DNA of 64,000 bases, from NCBI GenBank assembly GCA_037157565.1, contig JAZHRO010000003.1, positions 45,087,001 through 45,151,000 of the forward strand, given 5' to 3'. A program made the translations under genes and the position numbers. Below the pieces are notes generated by a model, which had not been told where the DNA came from, searched no databases, and saw only the letters and a list, made by a program, of their open reading frames with translations. This document shows, in pieces, positions 12,110 to 22,821 of this stretch (position 1 is its first letter; the number at the start of each line of letters is the position of its first letter). Source of the stretch: Thalassia testudinum (Eukaryota; Streptophyta; Magnoliopsida; Alismatales; Hydrocharitaceae).

Positions 12110-12849
12110 AGGGCCTAATTTTCTTCTTATAAAGCATAATCTCTCTGCTGCAAGAGGTTTTCTAAAAATGTTTGCCAATTGGTTTTGTGTCTCAATGAAT
12201 TCTAATTGAATTGAACCTTGATGCACATTATCTCTGGAAAATGATGTCTAACATCTATGTGCTTGGTACGTGAATGATGTACCAAATTTTTGGATAAATT
12301 TATTGCATTTGTATTATCACATAGAATTTTGGATTGCGCAAAAATCAATCCAAAGTCGGACAAAATCTATCTCATCCAAATGACCTGAGAGCAAGCAAGT
12401 GAAGCAGCAATATACTCTGCTTCAGTCGTAGAAAGTGAAACACAAGTTTGTTTCTTAGAGAACCATGAGACTAGAGATTCTCCAATAAAATGACATGTGC
12501 CGCTAGTGCTCTTTCGGTCTATCTGACTCCCTGCATAGTCTGCATCACTATAGGATAATAGATCTAAGGATTGTGCTTTAGGATAGAAAAGACCAAGACC
12601 TTTTGTGCTGTTTGGGTATCTAAATATTCTTTCTACTGCATTAAAATGAGATTCCTTGGGTTCAGATTGGAATCTCGCACATAAACATGTAGCAAAAAGA
12701 ATATCAGGTCTAGAGGTTGTAACATATAGTAGTGAACCTATCTTGCCCCAGTATTTCTTTTCATCTACCCTCTTGCCGGATAAATCTTCACCAAGAAAAG
12801 CTGATAGAGCAATCTTCAAAGTCAAATTTCTTGAGAATTTCAAGAACAT
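12110..12849 (-). pseudogene. pol: Copia RNase H
   Basis: The Ty1/copia RNase H reading includes GSLLYVTTSRPDILFATCLC, DADYAGSQIDRKSTSGTCHF and LSTTEAEYIAASLACSQVIW. It is interrupted by a TAG just after VIWMR (about 12370) and continues in frame with KILCDNTNAINLSKN and RTKHIDVRHHF. It degrades the RNA strand during cDNA synthesis. Asp and Glu of the DADYAG and TEAEY motifs are present; the stop and the frame break from RT make it inactive. Confidence 0.88.
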
Positions 12850-12949
12850 ATTTTGTTTGACTAATGTAAATTCTTGTGTCTAATTGTTGAACTTGGAGTC
12901 CTAAAAAGAATCTGAGTTCACCCATCATACTCATTTCAAACTCAGTCTT

Positions 12950-13560
12950 CATAGTCTCACAGAAATATTAACACAGGGACTCCTTAGTTGATCCAAATAT
13001 AATATCGTCAGCATATATTTGAACCAGTAAGATGTCATTTCCTTCTTTTACAAAAAGAGTTGAATCAACAACTCCTATTCTAAATCTGTGCTGAAGAAGA
13101 AAGGCCCTAAGCCTATCATACCAGGCCCTAGGAGCTTGTTTAAGTCCATATAGCACCTTATTGAGCTTGTATACATGCTCTGGGTCCTCGAACTCGGGAG
13201 GCTGATGAACATAAACTTCTTCCTTAATATAACCATTAAGAAAGGAGCTCTTGACATCCATTTGATATAGCTTGAAGTCCTTTGCACTTGCAAAGGCAAG
13301 TAGCATCCATATGGACTCCAAGCGAGCAACAGGAGCATATGTCTCATCAAAGACAATACCCTCCCATTGGTTATAGCCTTGAGCTACAAGTCTGGCTTTA
13401 TTCCTGATCACTAAACCAAATTCATCAAATTTATTTCGGAACACCCACTTGGTTCCAATGATGGAATTATCCTCAGAAGCGGGTACCAAGTTCTATACAT
13501 TGTTCCTAGTAAATTGGAGTAGCTCCTCCTGTATAACTACAACCCATGACTCATTCTTTC
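12950..13560 (-). pseudogene. pol: Copia reverse transcriptase
   Basis: The Ty1/copia RT reading has [69 protein letters not shown] and the catalytic [10 protein letters not shown] (YxDD box; the usual second residue in this family is Val). A TAG lies in the N-terminal part (about 13494) and the reading ends at 12968 before shifting into RNase H. Confidence 0.9.
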
Positions 13561-14050
13561 ATGCCTCATCAACTTTCTTGGGTTCAAGTTGAGAAACAAA
13601 GGCATTAAGGACAAAATCAGCTCTAAAGTGAGATCGGGTTTTTACACCTTGTTCAATATCACCTATGATCTGCTCTTGAGGGTGATCCTTATGGTGTACC
13701 CATTCTTTTGGAAGATCATGTACATTTCGTGTATCTTCCATTTTTGATACATCAATGAAGGGGATATCTTCATCATCAGAATCTAAATGATTTGGTTCAG
13801 GTTCACCTAAGTTTGTTTCATCAAATGAAACATGCAGAAATTCTTCTATAACAAAACTCCTTTTATTAAAGACTCGATAAGCTTTACTTCTTGTTGAATA
13901 GCCAATAAAAATGCCTTCATCACCTTTAACATCAAGCTTATCAAGCTGATCACGAGTGTTTAATAAATAACATAGACTTCCAAACACCCTAAAATATGAA
14001 ATCCTAGGAGACTTCTCATAATAAAGCTCATATGGAGTTTTCTTAATAAT
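13559..14050 (-). pseudogene. pol: Copia integrase C-terminal / linker region
   Basis: The reading MFGSLCYLLNTRDQLDKLDV, then GIFIGYSTRSKAYRVFNKRS and an acidic stretch with DSDDEDIPFID, is the standard segment joining integrase and RT in Ty1/copia polyproteins. It is separated by stops or frame changes from both neighbours. Confidence 0.85.
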
Positions 14051-14055
14051 AGGCC

Positions 14056-15090
14056 TTAAGAGAGTTCTATTAAGAACATAACATGCCTATTAATGGCTTC
14101 TACCCAGAAATATTTTTGAAGCCCAGACTCCAAGAGTGAAGTTTGGGTGCATTCTTGTAGAGTGCGATTCTTGCGCTCTACAACACCATTTTGAGATGGT
14201 GCTTGTGGAAATGAAAATTCATGGGTTATGCTAGAATTAACACAAAAACTTGAAAATTTTTCATTTTCAAATTCACCCCCATGATCAGTCTTAAGTTTAA
14301 GAATAGAGGATGATTTTTCCTTTTGAAGTCTTCGAGCAAGACTTAGGAAGGAATCAAATGAGTCATCCTTATGTTTCCAGAAGATGACCCAAGTGAACTT
14401 AGAGAAGTCATCAACAATAATTAGGCAAAATTTTGATCCATTTAGACTCTCGAATCGTGTTGGTCCAAATAGATCAAGGTGTAACAACTTTAAAGGTCGT
14501 GTTGTTGAAACTAAGTCTTTAGGTTTAAAAGAAGCTTTGTGTATTTTTCCGAGTTCACAAGACTTGCACAAAACATCCTTTTTATAAGTTAGTTTGGGTA
14601 GGCCCCTTACTAACTCATTTTTGGCTAACCTATTAAGATGTTTGTGATTAATGTGACCGAGCCTACAGTGCCAAAGATCTACTTCAACATGGGAGGCAAG
14701 TGGATATTTTACAAATTTCTCTTGTGAAAAATGAAGAGCATAGATATTTTCATATCTAAAGCCTTCAATTAAAATCGTATTTGTTCCTTCTTTTAATATT
14801 TTAAATCTAACTTTAGTAAACAAAACATCACATCCATTATCACATATTTGACTAACACTAAGCATGTTATGTTTTAAGTTTTCTACTAAAAGAATATTAC
14901 GTACCTGCTTAGAAGAATTACCTATTGTACCTTCACCAATAATGCAACAACATTTGTTGTCACCCAACTTGATATGTCCTCCATCTTCGATTCTAGTCCA
15001 CTTGATAAAGAGGTCGAAGTGTCCCGTCATGTGCTTGGAACACCCACTGTCTAGGATCCATTTGTCCTTCTTGACCTGCAAAATAGTTTA
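14056..15090 (-). pseudogene. pol: Copia protease end and integrase
   Basis: WILDSGCSKHMTG near 15060 is the copia aspartic protease active site (DSG). The pre-integrase zinc finger follows: WHCRLGHINHKHLNRL and CKSCELGKIHKASF give the HHCC pattern. The catalytic core keeps all three acidic residues: LHLDLFGP, LKTDHGGEF and NGVVERKNRTLQE. The open reading of about 340 codons ends near 14056. This is the best preserved domain of the element. It cuts and joins element cDNA into host DNA. Confidence 0.92.
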
Positions 15091-15239
15091 TTAAATCTAT
15101 TTTAAGTACCCATTTTCTTTTGGGTCCTTGATGGTTAGTACCCTTCAAATTCTTATGTTTATATATCACCTTAGTGTTAGATCTATAATTCTTAGGATTC
15201 TTGACCTTTTGATAAATCCATGCATGTCTAGGTGCATGT

Positions 15240-16606
15240 GATTTATTTTATGTGTTCTTTTTATTATTAATCTTGGCTTTTAAATTATTACAAAATTCTG
15301 CATTCAACTTAGTTGTTATTTTTAAATTATTCAAAGTTCCCTCAAAGTGTTCATAAATATCTTCTAATTCTACTATTTTTGCATGCAATTGATTGTTAGT
15401 TTCTTTTGACATTTCTAATTCTATTTCTAAACAAGATTTCTCTATTTCTAGAGTTTTATAACTATCATGCAAGACCTTATTTTCTTTTTTAATCAACCTA
15501 GCTTTGTGATACAAATCTTCATATGCTTGTAATAACTCATTAAAAGTGACTTCAAAATCTACCTCATTTTCTAAATTATTGTTGTTCGCCATTAAGCAAA
15601 GATGTGTAACTTCTATTTCTTCAGATTCTTCGGAAGATGATTCCATGCCGAAATCACTATCATCCGAAGTCGCCTTGCATGCCTTTCTTGAAATCTTCTT
15701 CCGATCGAGTTCGTTGTCCTTCTTTTCTTCCTTCTTCTTCTTGATCATTGGACAATCTTTTCGTACATGCCCCTTCTTCTTGCACTCAAAACAAATAATG
15801 TCATTTGTAAATTTATTTAATTTCTTACCCTTTTTTCGGATGAATATTTTGAATCTTCTTGTTAGAAGAGCAAGCTCTTCTTCTTTGTCGGAGTTGGAAT
15901 CATTAAAGTCCGACTCTTCCTTTATAGATCTGAAAGCAAGCTCCTTCTTGCTTACAGATTTTTATTCATTCTTCTTCATATTTTCCAATTGGACTTAATA
16001 TGACATGAGGCGTCCAATCAAGTAATCCAAGGAGAGAGTAGAAAGGTCTTATGCCTCTTGGATGGCTGTGGTCTTTGGAGACTAATCGCTTGTAAGGGAT
16101 CTCAAGATCTTCCTTACAAGCTGCTCCTCCTTCAGCTTGACTCCAAGGTTCTTCATTGGATTCACAATCTCTCCAAATCTTGTGTACATCTCTTTGATTG
16201 TTTCACCTTTCTGCATCCTGAAACACTCATAGCTTTCTGTTAGAATAGAAATATGTGTTTCTTTTACCCTAGTTGTACCTTCATAGGTGACTTGTAGTGT
16301 ATTCCATATCTCATATGCGGATACGCATGTGGAGATACGGTTAAATTCTTCCCTTGATAACGCACAATAGATCGCATTCATCACTTAAGCATTTCCCGCA
16401 ATCTTTTTCTTTTGTTCTGTAGTCCAAACAACACCTTCCTATGGCTCCAGATCTGTGTACTTCTCTTGAATAAGAGTCCACGAGTCCTCATCCATGGCCT
16501 TGAAGAAGATTTGCATCCTCCTCTTCCAGTATCCATAGTCCATCCCATCAAAGTAGGGAGGATGTGTGGATGACTGTCCTTCGGTGCGCTTGACTGATGA
16601 TGCCAT
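15240..16606 (-). pseudogene. gag: Copia gag polyprotein
   Basis: The start codon at 16606 lies only 34 bases after the primer site and opens MASSVKRTEGQSSTHPPYFD, then YWKRRMQIFFKAMDEDSW. In-frame stops follow near 16440 and 16386. The capsid-like part reads MNAIYCALSREEFNRISTCV, AYEIWNTLQVTYEGTTRVKE and EEQLVRKILRSLTSD. A CCHC zinc knuckle (CFECKKKGHVRKDC) lies at about 15750-15795. Then comes a charged, Ser/Glu-rich region with a coiled-coil-like segment to about 15248. It packages element RNA. The match to Sirevirus/SIRE gag is by pattern memory. Confidence 0.85.
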
Positions 16607-16640
16607 TGCGAGAGAGAATTATTACTTCTATTCGCAACCC

Positions 16641-16652
16641 ACTCTGATACCA
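16641..16652 (-). other. Primer-binding site (tRNA-iMet type) of the copia element
   Basis: The minus strand reads TGGTATCAGAGT, the standard initiator-Met tRNA complement. It lies 2 bases inside the 5' LTR end. Confidence 0.92.
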
Positions 16653-17203
16653 CCTATAGGATCTATAAAGCACAAGTACACCAGAAGGGGGGATGAATAG
16701 TGTGGTAGATAAAAAATTGCAAGACAAAACAAACCACAAAAACACACAAGATATATAGTGATTCCCCTCACTTGGGTACTCCACTACCTAAGTCTCCTGA
16801 CTTAGGATTTTTAACCTGATTCCCTCAACCCAGAGGGAATCAATTTACTAATATCTAAGGTAATTAATGGGTTACCTCAACCCAATTACAAGATATCAAA
16901 AAGAAATAAAGATATAGGTGTAAGCAAGATTCAAATAAAAGCTTACAACAAATTCCTAAGTCTCCAATAAGTATATTGCTTAATAAAAGTATATAAATTA
17001 ATCTAACGAGAATACAAAGGTGTAAACGAACGATTGAACAATGAAGAACACGATCGCCTTTGATGACCTGTTGCAGAAGGAGAGAGGCCTTGAAAGGAAT
17101 GCAACAAATCAAGCTCTTTTGCTGCTAGTAAATTGAGAATTGAAAGTGTAGGCAAGGATAGAATTTTGGCTTCTTGGTTGTGTGCAAAAGACACTCAAGG
17201 AGT

Positions 17204-17213
17204 GTTTATATAA
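17204..17213 (-). promoter_or_regulatory. TATA box in copia 5' LTR
   Basis: The minus strand reads TTATATAAAC about 790 bases from the LTR start. It probably sets the element's transcription start near 17180. Confidence 0.55.
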
Positions 17214-17317
17214 GCCACTAAACACCTTCCTTACAATTACTAACCATTAGGGGCAATTTAGGAAGATGACAAATAGGTTTAATTGCAAAATAGTCATCCA
17301 GATTGGTCACAATGGTT

Positions 17318-17635
17318 AGTTGGTACCGGTACTAAACTTTTGGTACCGATAATGACTGCCTACAGTCAGCCCAACTAAATCACTAGGTACCAGTACTAAT
17401 GATGAGTACCAGTACTTGTGACTCACAAATTTGGGTCCAATGACCTACATGTACCGGTACTAGTGATTAGTACCAGTAGTTGTAAGATCTAGGCAAAACC
17501 AAGTGTACAAACTGTGACCACTTGGTACCGATACTCACGATGAGTACCGGTACTTATTATTCACAGTTCGAGACTTAGGCCCAAACCTGTGCCTAGCATG
17601 TACTGGTACTTATGACTAGTACCGGTACTTGCTAC
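17318..17635. repeat. Array of TACCGGTAC palindromes in the copia 5' LTR
   Basis: The spacing of paired palindromes matches the left LTR, though several copies have a C to T or G to A change (for example TACCAGTAC). It lies in U3 upstream of the TATA box. Confidence 0.85.
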
Positions 17636-18000
17636 AAGTACCAAATATTATAAGTGTAAGTTAATTTTTATAGTTATCCCATCTACTCTATACGACTTTA
17701 TTTTGAAAGACTCGATTTTGAATTTTGAAATGAATGAATGAATGATATTCTAAACCCTAATTATCTCTACTTTGATTTTAGTTTCTAGATTATGTTTTAC
17801 TTGTTAGGAGACATACAAAGATTCTAAAATACAATGAATACAACAAAAACTATAGTCTTCTAGTCTTCTTCCTTCATATGCTATCTTGTTGCTTGCATCC
17901 ACAGATTCTTTTGACCTATAATACTTCATAACCACATTAGATTTTAAAATGATTTTGTTAACACCAAAACACAGAAGAGAGATGGAACTAGGTTCCAACA

Positions 18001-19102
18001 TGGTCAACGTGGCACATGTGTAATCAGACGCCACTTGATGCACAAACGCATGCCAGATCTGACGTGGCTCATCTAGGGCGCTCGTTTAAGTCATCTGAAG
18101 CAATATCCATCGTTTGATCGGGCGGGGGTGCAGTCTAGAGCATTCTCTCTAGCACGCTTAAAGCCTTTCATCTGCCATCCAAGGGCGGTGGTTCACTTCA
18201 CTCAGATCAAGCATGCTCCAGCGAACACCAGCAAATGCTTGATGGATGCTCACGATGGCAGTTGGTGATGCGAGATGGACGGCCAGCAAGGCTCGAGCGC
18301 GATCAACACACGAGATGGGGGGCCAGCGTAGTGCGCACGTGAGAGAGCGTGAGTTAGCTACAACAACACTTGAGTTGGACCTACAGTAACATCTTGGAGG
18401 TTGCTATTTATCTTATGCCTATTTTAGCCTCCTTTCATCCACTTTTTAAAGACCTACACACCTTCCCTTTGAGCTTCATCACTTCCTATGCTACTCACAC
18501 CCCCTCTAGAGTTCCAAAGAGCCCCCTAAGCTCCCAAGAGCTCCCTCTCAATCCCTAGGCCACCTAATAGTGTAGAAACCCTTTCCCTCCACCAAATATT
18601 CATCCTATTCCTCATCACCTTCATAGGAGACCTACAGGCTATCCCCTCACCTCCGTTCAGGAAGTCGATCACCTCCACCTCCTCATCCCCATTCCATGCC
18701 TTGGTGAAGCATTCCTCTACCCGGCGTCCTCCTATATCTCATCCCCGTCATCCAACTTCTCACCTCCTCTGTTTAAGATACTGGCAAGCATTGTCGTCTC
18801 GCCAAACAGCCAATTTTTGAGATTTCCTCTCACCTCTATCTTTGTTATTTTTGTCATATTTCCATTTATTGTAATAAACGACATTGCATCATATTAGATT
18901 TGTTCCTCTCCACGTCGTGTGCCATCTTATTTATTTCTTTACCACTAAAAACACAGAAAAAAACAAAACCTGAAAACACCAAAAATAAACAAAGTGAAGT
19001 GCATATTTCAATAAAAGCAAACGTCACCTCCCTGTGTTCAACTTGGGACTCCCTTGGTGTTTCGATAAAAATCTTATTTGATAACGTGATTTTGCGACTA
19101 CA
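18001..19102 (+). repeat. A1 3' LTR, second block
   Basis: Continuation of the A1 LTR after the copia insertion. It ends in a U5 region with the shared motif CCTCCCTGTGTTCAACTTGG at 19027 and a probable terminus ACTACA at 19102. The A1 LTR is about 1.7 kb in total, shorter than the A2 LTR. The exact right end and target duplication cannot be confirmed because the left end is outside the window. Confidence 0.65.
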
Positions 19103-19149
19103 ATGACCGATTTCTCCTAACCCTAATTTTCTCTCGCGAAAACCCATTG

Positions 19150-19992
19150 ATCAGTTAGGTTCACCATTCTTCCACCCCATCTCCACACTAAGGAAGAAGA
19201 AGGGAAGAAGATCAAGGGGGTAATCTACCTACCCCCTTGGTGCCTTATTCCTCTCTCTTCTTCTCCCTTAGCCACACCAAGGAGGAGATCATCTTCAACA
19301 TCAAGGGGATAGCTAGGCAAAAGGAGGAGCAAGGTAGTTGACGCTCACCTTGGAGGATAGCTTGGAGGAGGACTACATCAAGGAAGAAAGAAAACCCTTT
19401 TCAAATGCGGGGCAACTGCCCTTGGAGCAAGGGCCATCCCAACTTCAACTAGAGGATCCCCCTTTCTTCTTCTTTATCTTCCACTCTACTTTTTGTATTA
19501 GCTAGTAGTTTAATGTTCTTGTAGAAGCATTCCTCTACTTGTATTTGACTTTAGCAGTAATACAGAAGTTATTTGCCTTCCAATTTTCATGTTGTAGTTA
19601 GTGTGTTTTTCCATGTTGTTTTTGTAGTTGTAGTGCACACACTCTCCTCTTCTAATTAACCTAAGCACACTTGCCTAGGGTGAGCTTAGAAGAGAGGACT
19701 TCATTCTTGTCACCTAGGGTTGGTTGTAGTATAAGTAAGTCTTCGCATTCCATTACCTCAAACCCGATTATTTCTGGAAAAATATAAAAACAACAAAATC
19801 AAAAATCACAAAAGGAAAGTGCAGATTTGAGAGGCGAGAGAGATAGAACCTTTCATGTGATTAACAAATTGGCCCCCTTGGATGACCCTAGATACTCCAC
19901 TATCTACGTATTATAAATTTAAGAGTTTGTGGATTTATGCGTCTCAACGACACTATTTCGTATAATTAACAAACTACATATTTTTCGCATCA
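19150..19992 (+). repeat. LTR fragment, copy 1 of a direct-repeat pair
   Basis: It aligns with 21980-22821 in the same orientation, for example CACACTTGCCTAGGGTGAGC and GATGACCCTAGATACTCCAC, and ends GCATCA. It carries a variant of the shared U5 motif at 19871-19900. No primer site follows it clearly. It could be a solo or truncated LTR, or the 5' LTR of a small element whose interior holds the TPR fragment. Confidence 0.5.
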
Positions 19993-20069
19993 AGCAACAT
20001 GGTGGTAGACATCTATGATTAATAAGTGAAAATAGGATCAAGGAAAGCCATAATTTTTAATTTATATAT

Positions 20070-20889
20070 CTAAGATTTTTGCAAGCTATCAAAAGCTTCA
20101 TTCAGAACTTTCACATCAGTTATTGCACTTGCATCTGATTGAAGGAAACTTCTATAAATTTTCATAGCATCCTCAATTTCTCCAAATACAAGATGACAAC
20201 TTAAATAGAGATATCATCATCAAGGAAGAGATGTAGTATTATCTCCCTAGAAAAATAAATAAAGTAGAAATCAAAGAAACCAGGCAAAACAAATATGCAT
20301 GGCATACATAGCAGAGAACCTAAAAAACATTGCTCATAATGAATTTAGAATTTATTTGATTTCATGGACAATTAATGTGAATGAGAAGACCTGAGCACAT
20401 GTAGTGTAAAGGCCTAAGGAGACAAATGAGGTGGATACTACCATAAATAGCACACAAATTTATAGAAGGCATGCATAACTAGTATTACTTACCCTTCCAA
20501 GAAAATCAAACAAGGGAAAAAATAGCTATGACTTCTACATGTACAGATTCAAAGAAAGAATTATGAAGGTTATGTGAGATGACCTCCAGCATCAAATCAA
20601 AATATCAGGAGCTTAACTATCTAAACAAGAAAGAAAAAAGATACATTACTTTGCTACTCAGATCTAAGCCTTGGAAAAACTAGGGTCTTTAGAGATGGCC
20701 ATCATACAGTCACCAAGAGCTTCTCGTATCTTCCCAATAGACATTCGTGCCACTGCACGGTTACTATAGCACAACATCAAAGCCTGATTGCAGCTTAATA
20801 AATTTTCATTTGGTGAGACACAATCCAATCCTCGCGAGTAATACTTTTCATCTTTGAAAAAATTTCCATCAACATATGCTTTATTTCCC
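20070..20889 (-). pseudogene. Captured fragment of a plant TPR-repeat gene (two exons, one intron)
   Basis: Exon A (20889-20650, minus) reads GNKAYVDGNFFKDEKYYSRG, then CVSPNENLLSCNQALMLCYS and REALGDCMMAISKDPSF. Exon B (20199-20070) continues with CHLVFGEIEDAMKIY. The intron between them keeps a GT donor (AA|GTAATG) and an AG acceptor. Together they cover part of the tetratricopeptide region of plant DnaJ/TPR-type proteins, a protein-protein interaction domain. Two in-frame stops (TAG, TGA) lie at the end of exon A and no other exons of a full gene are present. It is a genomic fragment, most simply carried by the CACTA element ending at 21804. The TPR match is strong; the exact parent gene is inference. 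Confidence 0.75.
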
Positions 20890-21148
20890 CTGATGCACAA
20901 GGAACAAGAGTTACAATACATTCAAAGAAAAGTAGCTCACAAGAGAATATAAGGTCAAGCTTAATGTCACCCAAAAAACTTAAGATGTTGGCAGAAAGTT
21001 TGGGGGGAGCAGGAAAGAAAAATAAAAGAGGGAGAGTTTACTTCAGTATAAAAGTAAATTAAGTATAGCAAACACCTTAGCTGCCATTTTTCACAGGCTT
21101 TTATTCTACTAGATTTTCACCTTCTTCAACTTTTTAGGCTTCTAGATT
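20890..21148. other. Sequence between TPR fragment and GGA tract, nothing recognised
   Basis: AT-rich sequence upstream of the TPR exon. It may be a further intron of the captured gene. No ORF or repeat of note. Confidence 0.4.
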
Positions 21149-21480
21149 TCCTAGGAGGAGGAGGAGGGGGCAGGAGGATAGCCTGAGGGGGGCGTGGAGG
21201 AGACGAGGAGGAGGGGGCCAGAAGGTGGGCAGCAAGAGAAGAGGAGGAGGAGAGGAGGAGTTGGCGATGAGGAGGAGGAGGGGGTTGGGCAGCAAGGAAA
21301 AGGAGTAGGAAGAGGAGAGGACCAACAAGGAGGAGGAGGAGGAGGAGGAGATGAGGGGCCAGAGGAGGAGACGAGGGGCTAGACGAGGAGGAGGAGGAGG
21401 TGGAGGTTGACGAGGAGGACTTACCTAATGAGGAGGAGGAGGAGGGTCAGCGACGACGAGCACTGCCGAGGAGGAGGAGG
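21149..21480. repeat. GGA/GAG-rich purine tract 1
   Basis: More than 300 bases are dominated by GGA/GAG triplets on the + strand, with AGGAGGAGGAGG runs. ORFs here (Gly/Glu/Arg-rich or Pro/Ser/Leu-rich) are composition artefacts. A similar tract lies at 32588-33018. Confidence 0.85.
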
Positions 21481-21529
21481 AGATCTGCTGGGGAGTTGTG
21501 CGTAGTATGGGGGAGGAGAGGGCTCTGTA

Positions 21530-21804
21530 AGGGTATAGATGGTATGACCTTTGTCGTCGATTCAATTACTAAGCGATGGCAAATGTCTAATTTAATCCCA
21601 AATCTCGCACCCAAATTTTAGGGCAAAACTTTCACCTGACATTTAACCGACAGCAAATATTTACTTTTTGGACGAGGTTTAGGTGCTCAATTTAGTGTGG
21701 TACCCACTGTCTCTTATATCAAGAAGCGACGGGAAAAATATTTTGTCATCGCTTCCCAAACCAACGATAAATAACTGATAGTAGATCACCATTTTCTAGT
21801 AGTG
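21530..21804 (-). mobile_element. CACTA-type transposon terminus with subterminal repeats
   Basis: The minus strand begins CACTACTAGAAAATGGTGAT at 21804, the form of a CACTA (En/Spm) terminal inverted repeat. Inward lie short repeats related to CGTCG/GCGACGG (AAGCGATGACAAAATATT, GAAGCGACGGG, GTCGTCGATTC), typical of subterminal transposase-binding regions. The opposite terminus was not found to the left, so the element is truncated or its other end has diverged. The TPR fragment and GGA tract lie just inside this end. Confidence 0.65.
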
Positions 21805-21979
21805 CATAAAGCACCTTGCTATTCCTTCATTGTGGTGCCAACACCGCCACCTTCTAGAAGCCCATTTTTGTGCCACCCATAGGTGCCTCTTCACCCCTTA
21901 ACCGACCACCTAAAAGGCCATTCTACCCTTCAACCACCACCGATTCCAAGCCTCTAAAATGACCCCCCATCCTACCTTC

Positions 21980-22821
21980 CTAACCATCCTTGGCAAGCAT
22001 AAATTCTTCCCATATTTCCACATCATATTCATGTCCAAGGCAGAGGTGAAGAGAGGTTATCAAAGGGAACACCTACCTTGTCCCTTTGGTGTTCACTTTC
22101 TCCTATCCTCTTCCTTGGTTCCATGCCAAGGAGCTTATCATCTTGAGGAGGATGGCCAGGTAGGGAGGAGCTAAGGTGGAGGACATCCACCTTGAGAGAG
22201 GAGAAGTTCAAGGAGCTAGGAGGAAGCTTTCTTCAAGTCTGGGAGCTACCATTCTTGGAGTGAAAGCTACTTCAGCTATTCAAGAGATTTTCCATTCTTC
22301 TACCTTATTGCTATTTAATTTTTCATGGTAGAAGCTTTCATCTACCTAGGGATTAATTAAGTAGAACCTCTACTTGATTGAGTTACCTAGGTATTTTGTA
22401 AACAATTATTCTTCTTTAATAGCAAAGTGCCTTTATTCATTCTTGTGCTTTCTATTTCAAGTAGCATTTTTACCACTTTTTGTGCACACACTTTACCTTC
22501 CTAATTATCCTAGGCACACTTGCCTAGGGTGGGCTTAGGAAGGTAGATTTCATTTCATTCACTTAAGCGTAGTCAAATCAACTTCTAGTATCTCGATTAT
22601 GAAAAAAACCTAAAAATCTACAAAACCAAAATACAAAAATAGGAAGTGCAAATTTGAGTAGGCAAGAGAGAGAACCATCTATCTGACTAATTAATTGGCC
22701 TCCTTAGATGACCCTAGATACTCACCATATCTAGGTTTATAAATATTAAAAGTTGATCAGATTTTACGCATCTCAACGACACTAATTACATCAATTAATA
22801 AACCACGTAAATCTTGTATCA
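21980..22821 (+). repeat. LTR fragment, copy 2 of the direct-repeat pair
   Basis: Related to 19150-19992. It has the U5-like motif at 22697-22726 and ends GTATCA at 22821. The two copies are clearly diverged. The left boundary is uncertain because similarity fades toward the CACTA terminus. Confidence 0.5.

Larger units (their letters stand above)
8249..18000 (-). mobile_element. Sirevirus-like Ty1/copia retrotransposon, near full length
   Basis: Two direct LTR copies (8249-9586 and 16655-18000) flank gag, protease/integrase, RT/RNase H and a further ORF, all on the minus strand. The order gag-PR-INT-RT-RH is that of Ty1/copia. The tRNA-Met primer site, the extra 3' ORF between RNase H and the polypurine tract, and arrays of palindromes in the LTRs point to the Sirevirus (SIRE/Maximus) lineage. 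No clean target duplication is seen: CTCGA is on the left and TGGTC on the right, and the left terminus is degenerate. All ORFs carry stops or frameshifts. Confidence 0.88.
16655..18000 (-). repeat. 5' LTR of the copia element
   Basis: Direct copy of 8249-9586. On the minus strand it starts TGTTGGAACC at 18000 and ends near 16655 beside the primer site. The two LTRs differ at scattered single bases and small indels, so the insertion is not recent. Confidence 0.9.
3450..19102 (+). mobile_element. A1: Athila-like Ty3/gypsy element, 3' part, interrupted by copia
   Basis: In order: decayed RT/RNase H (3450-4830), integrase (4830-6196), 3' untranslated region (6197-7630), polypurine tract, then a 3' LTR in two blocks (7631-8248 and 18001-19102) separated by the copia element 8249-18000. 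The gag/protease half and 5' LTR lie beyond NA1, left of the window. Protein similarity is closest to A2 in this window: the two share the FMDDFSIFGDSF and CHKAFDLLKTAVTC segments. A3 is a more distant relative. Several stops and frameshifts show that it is dead. Confidence 0.85.
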
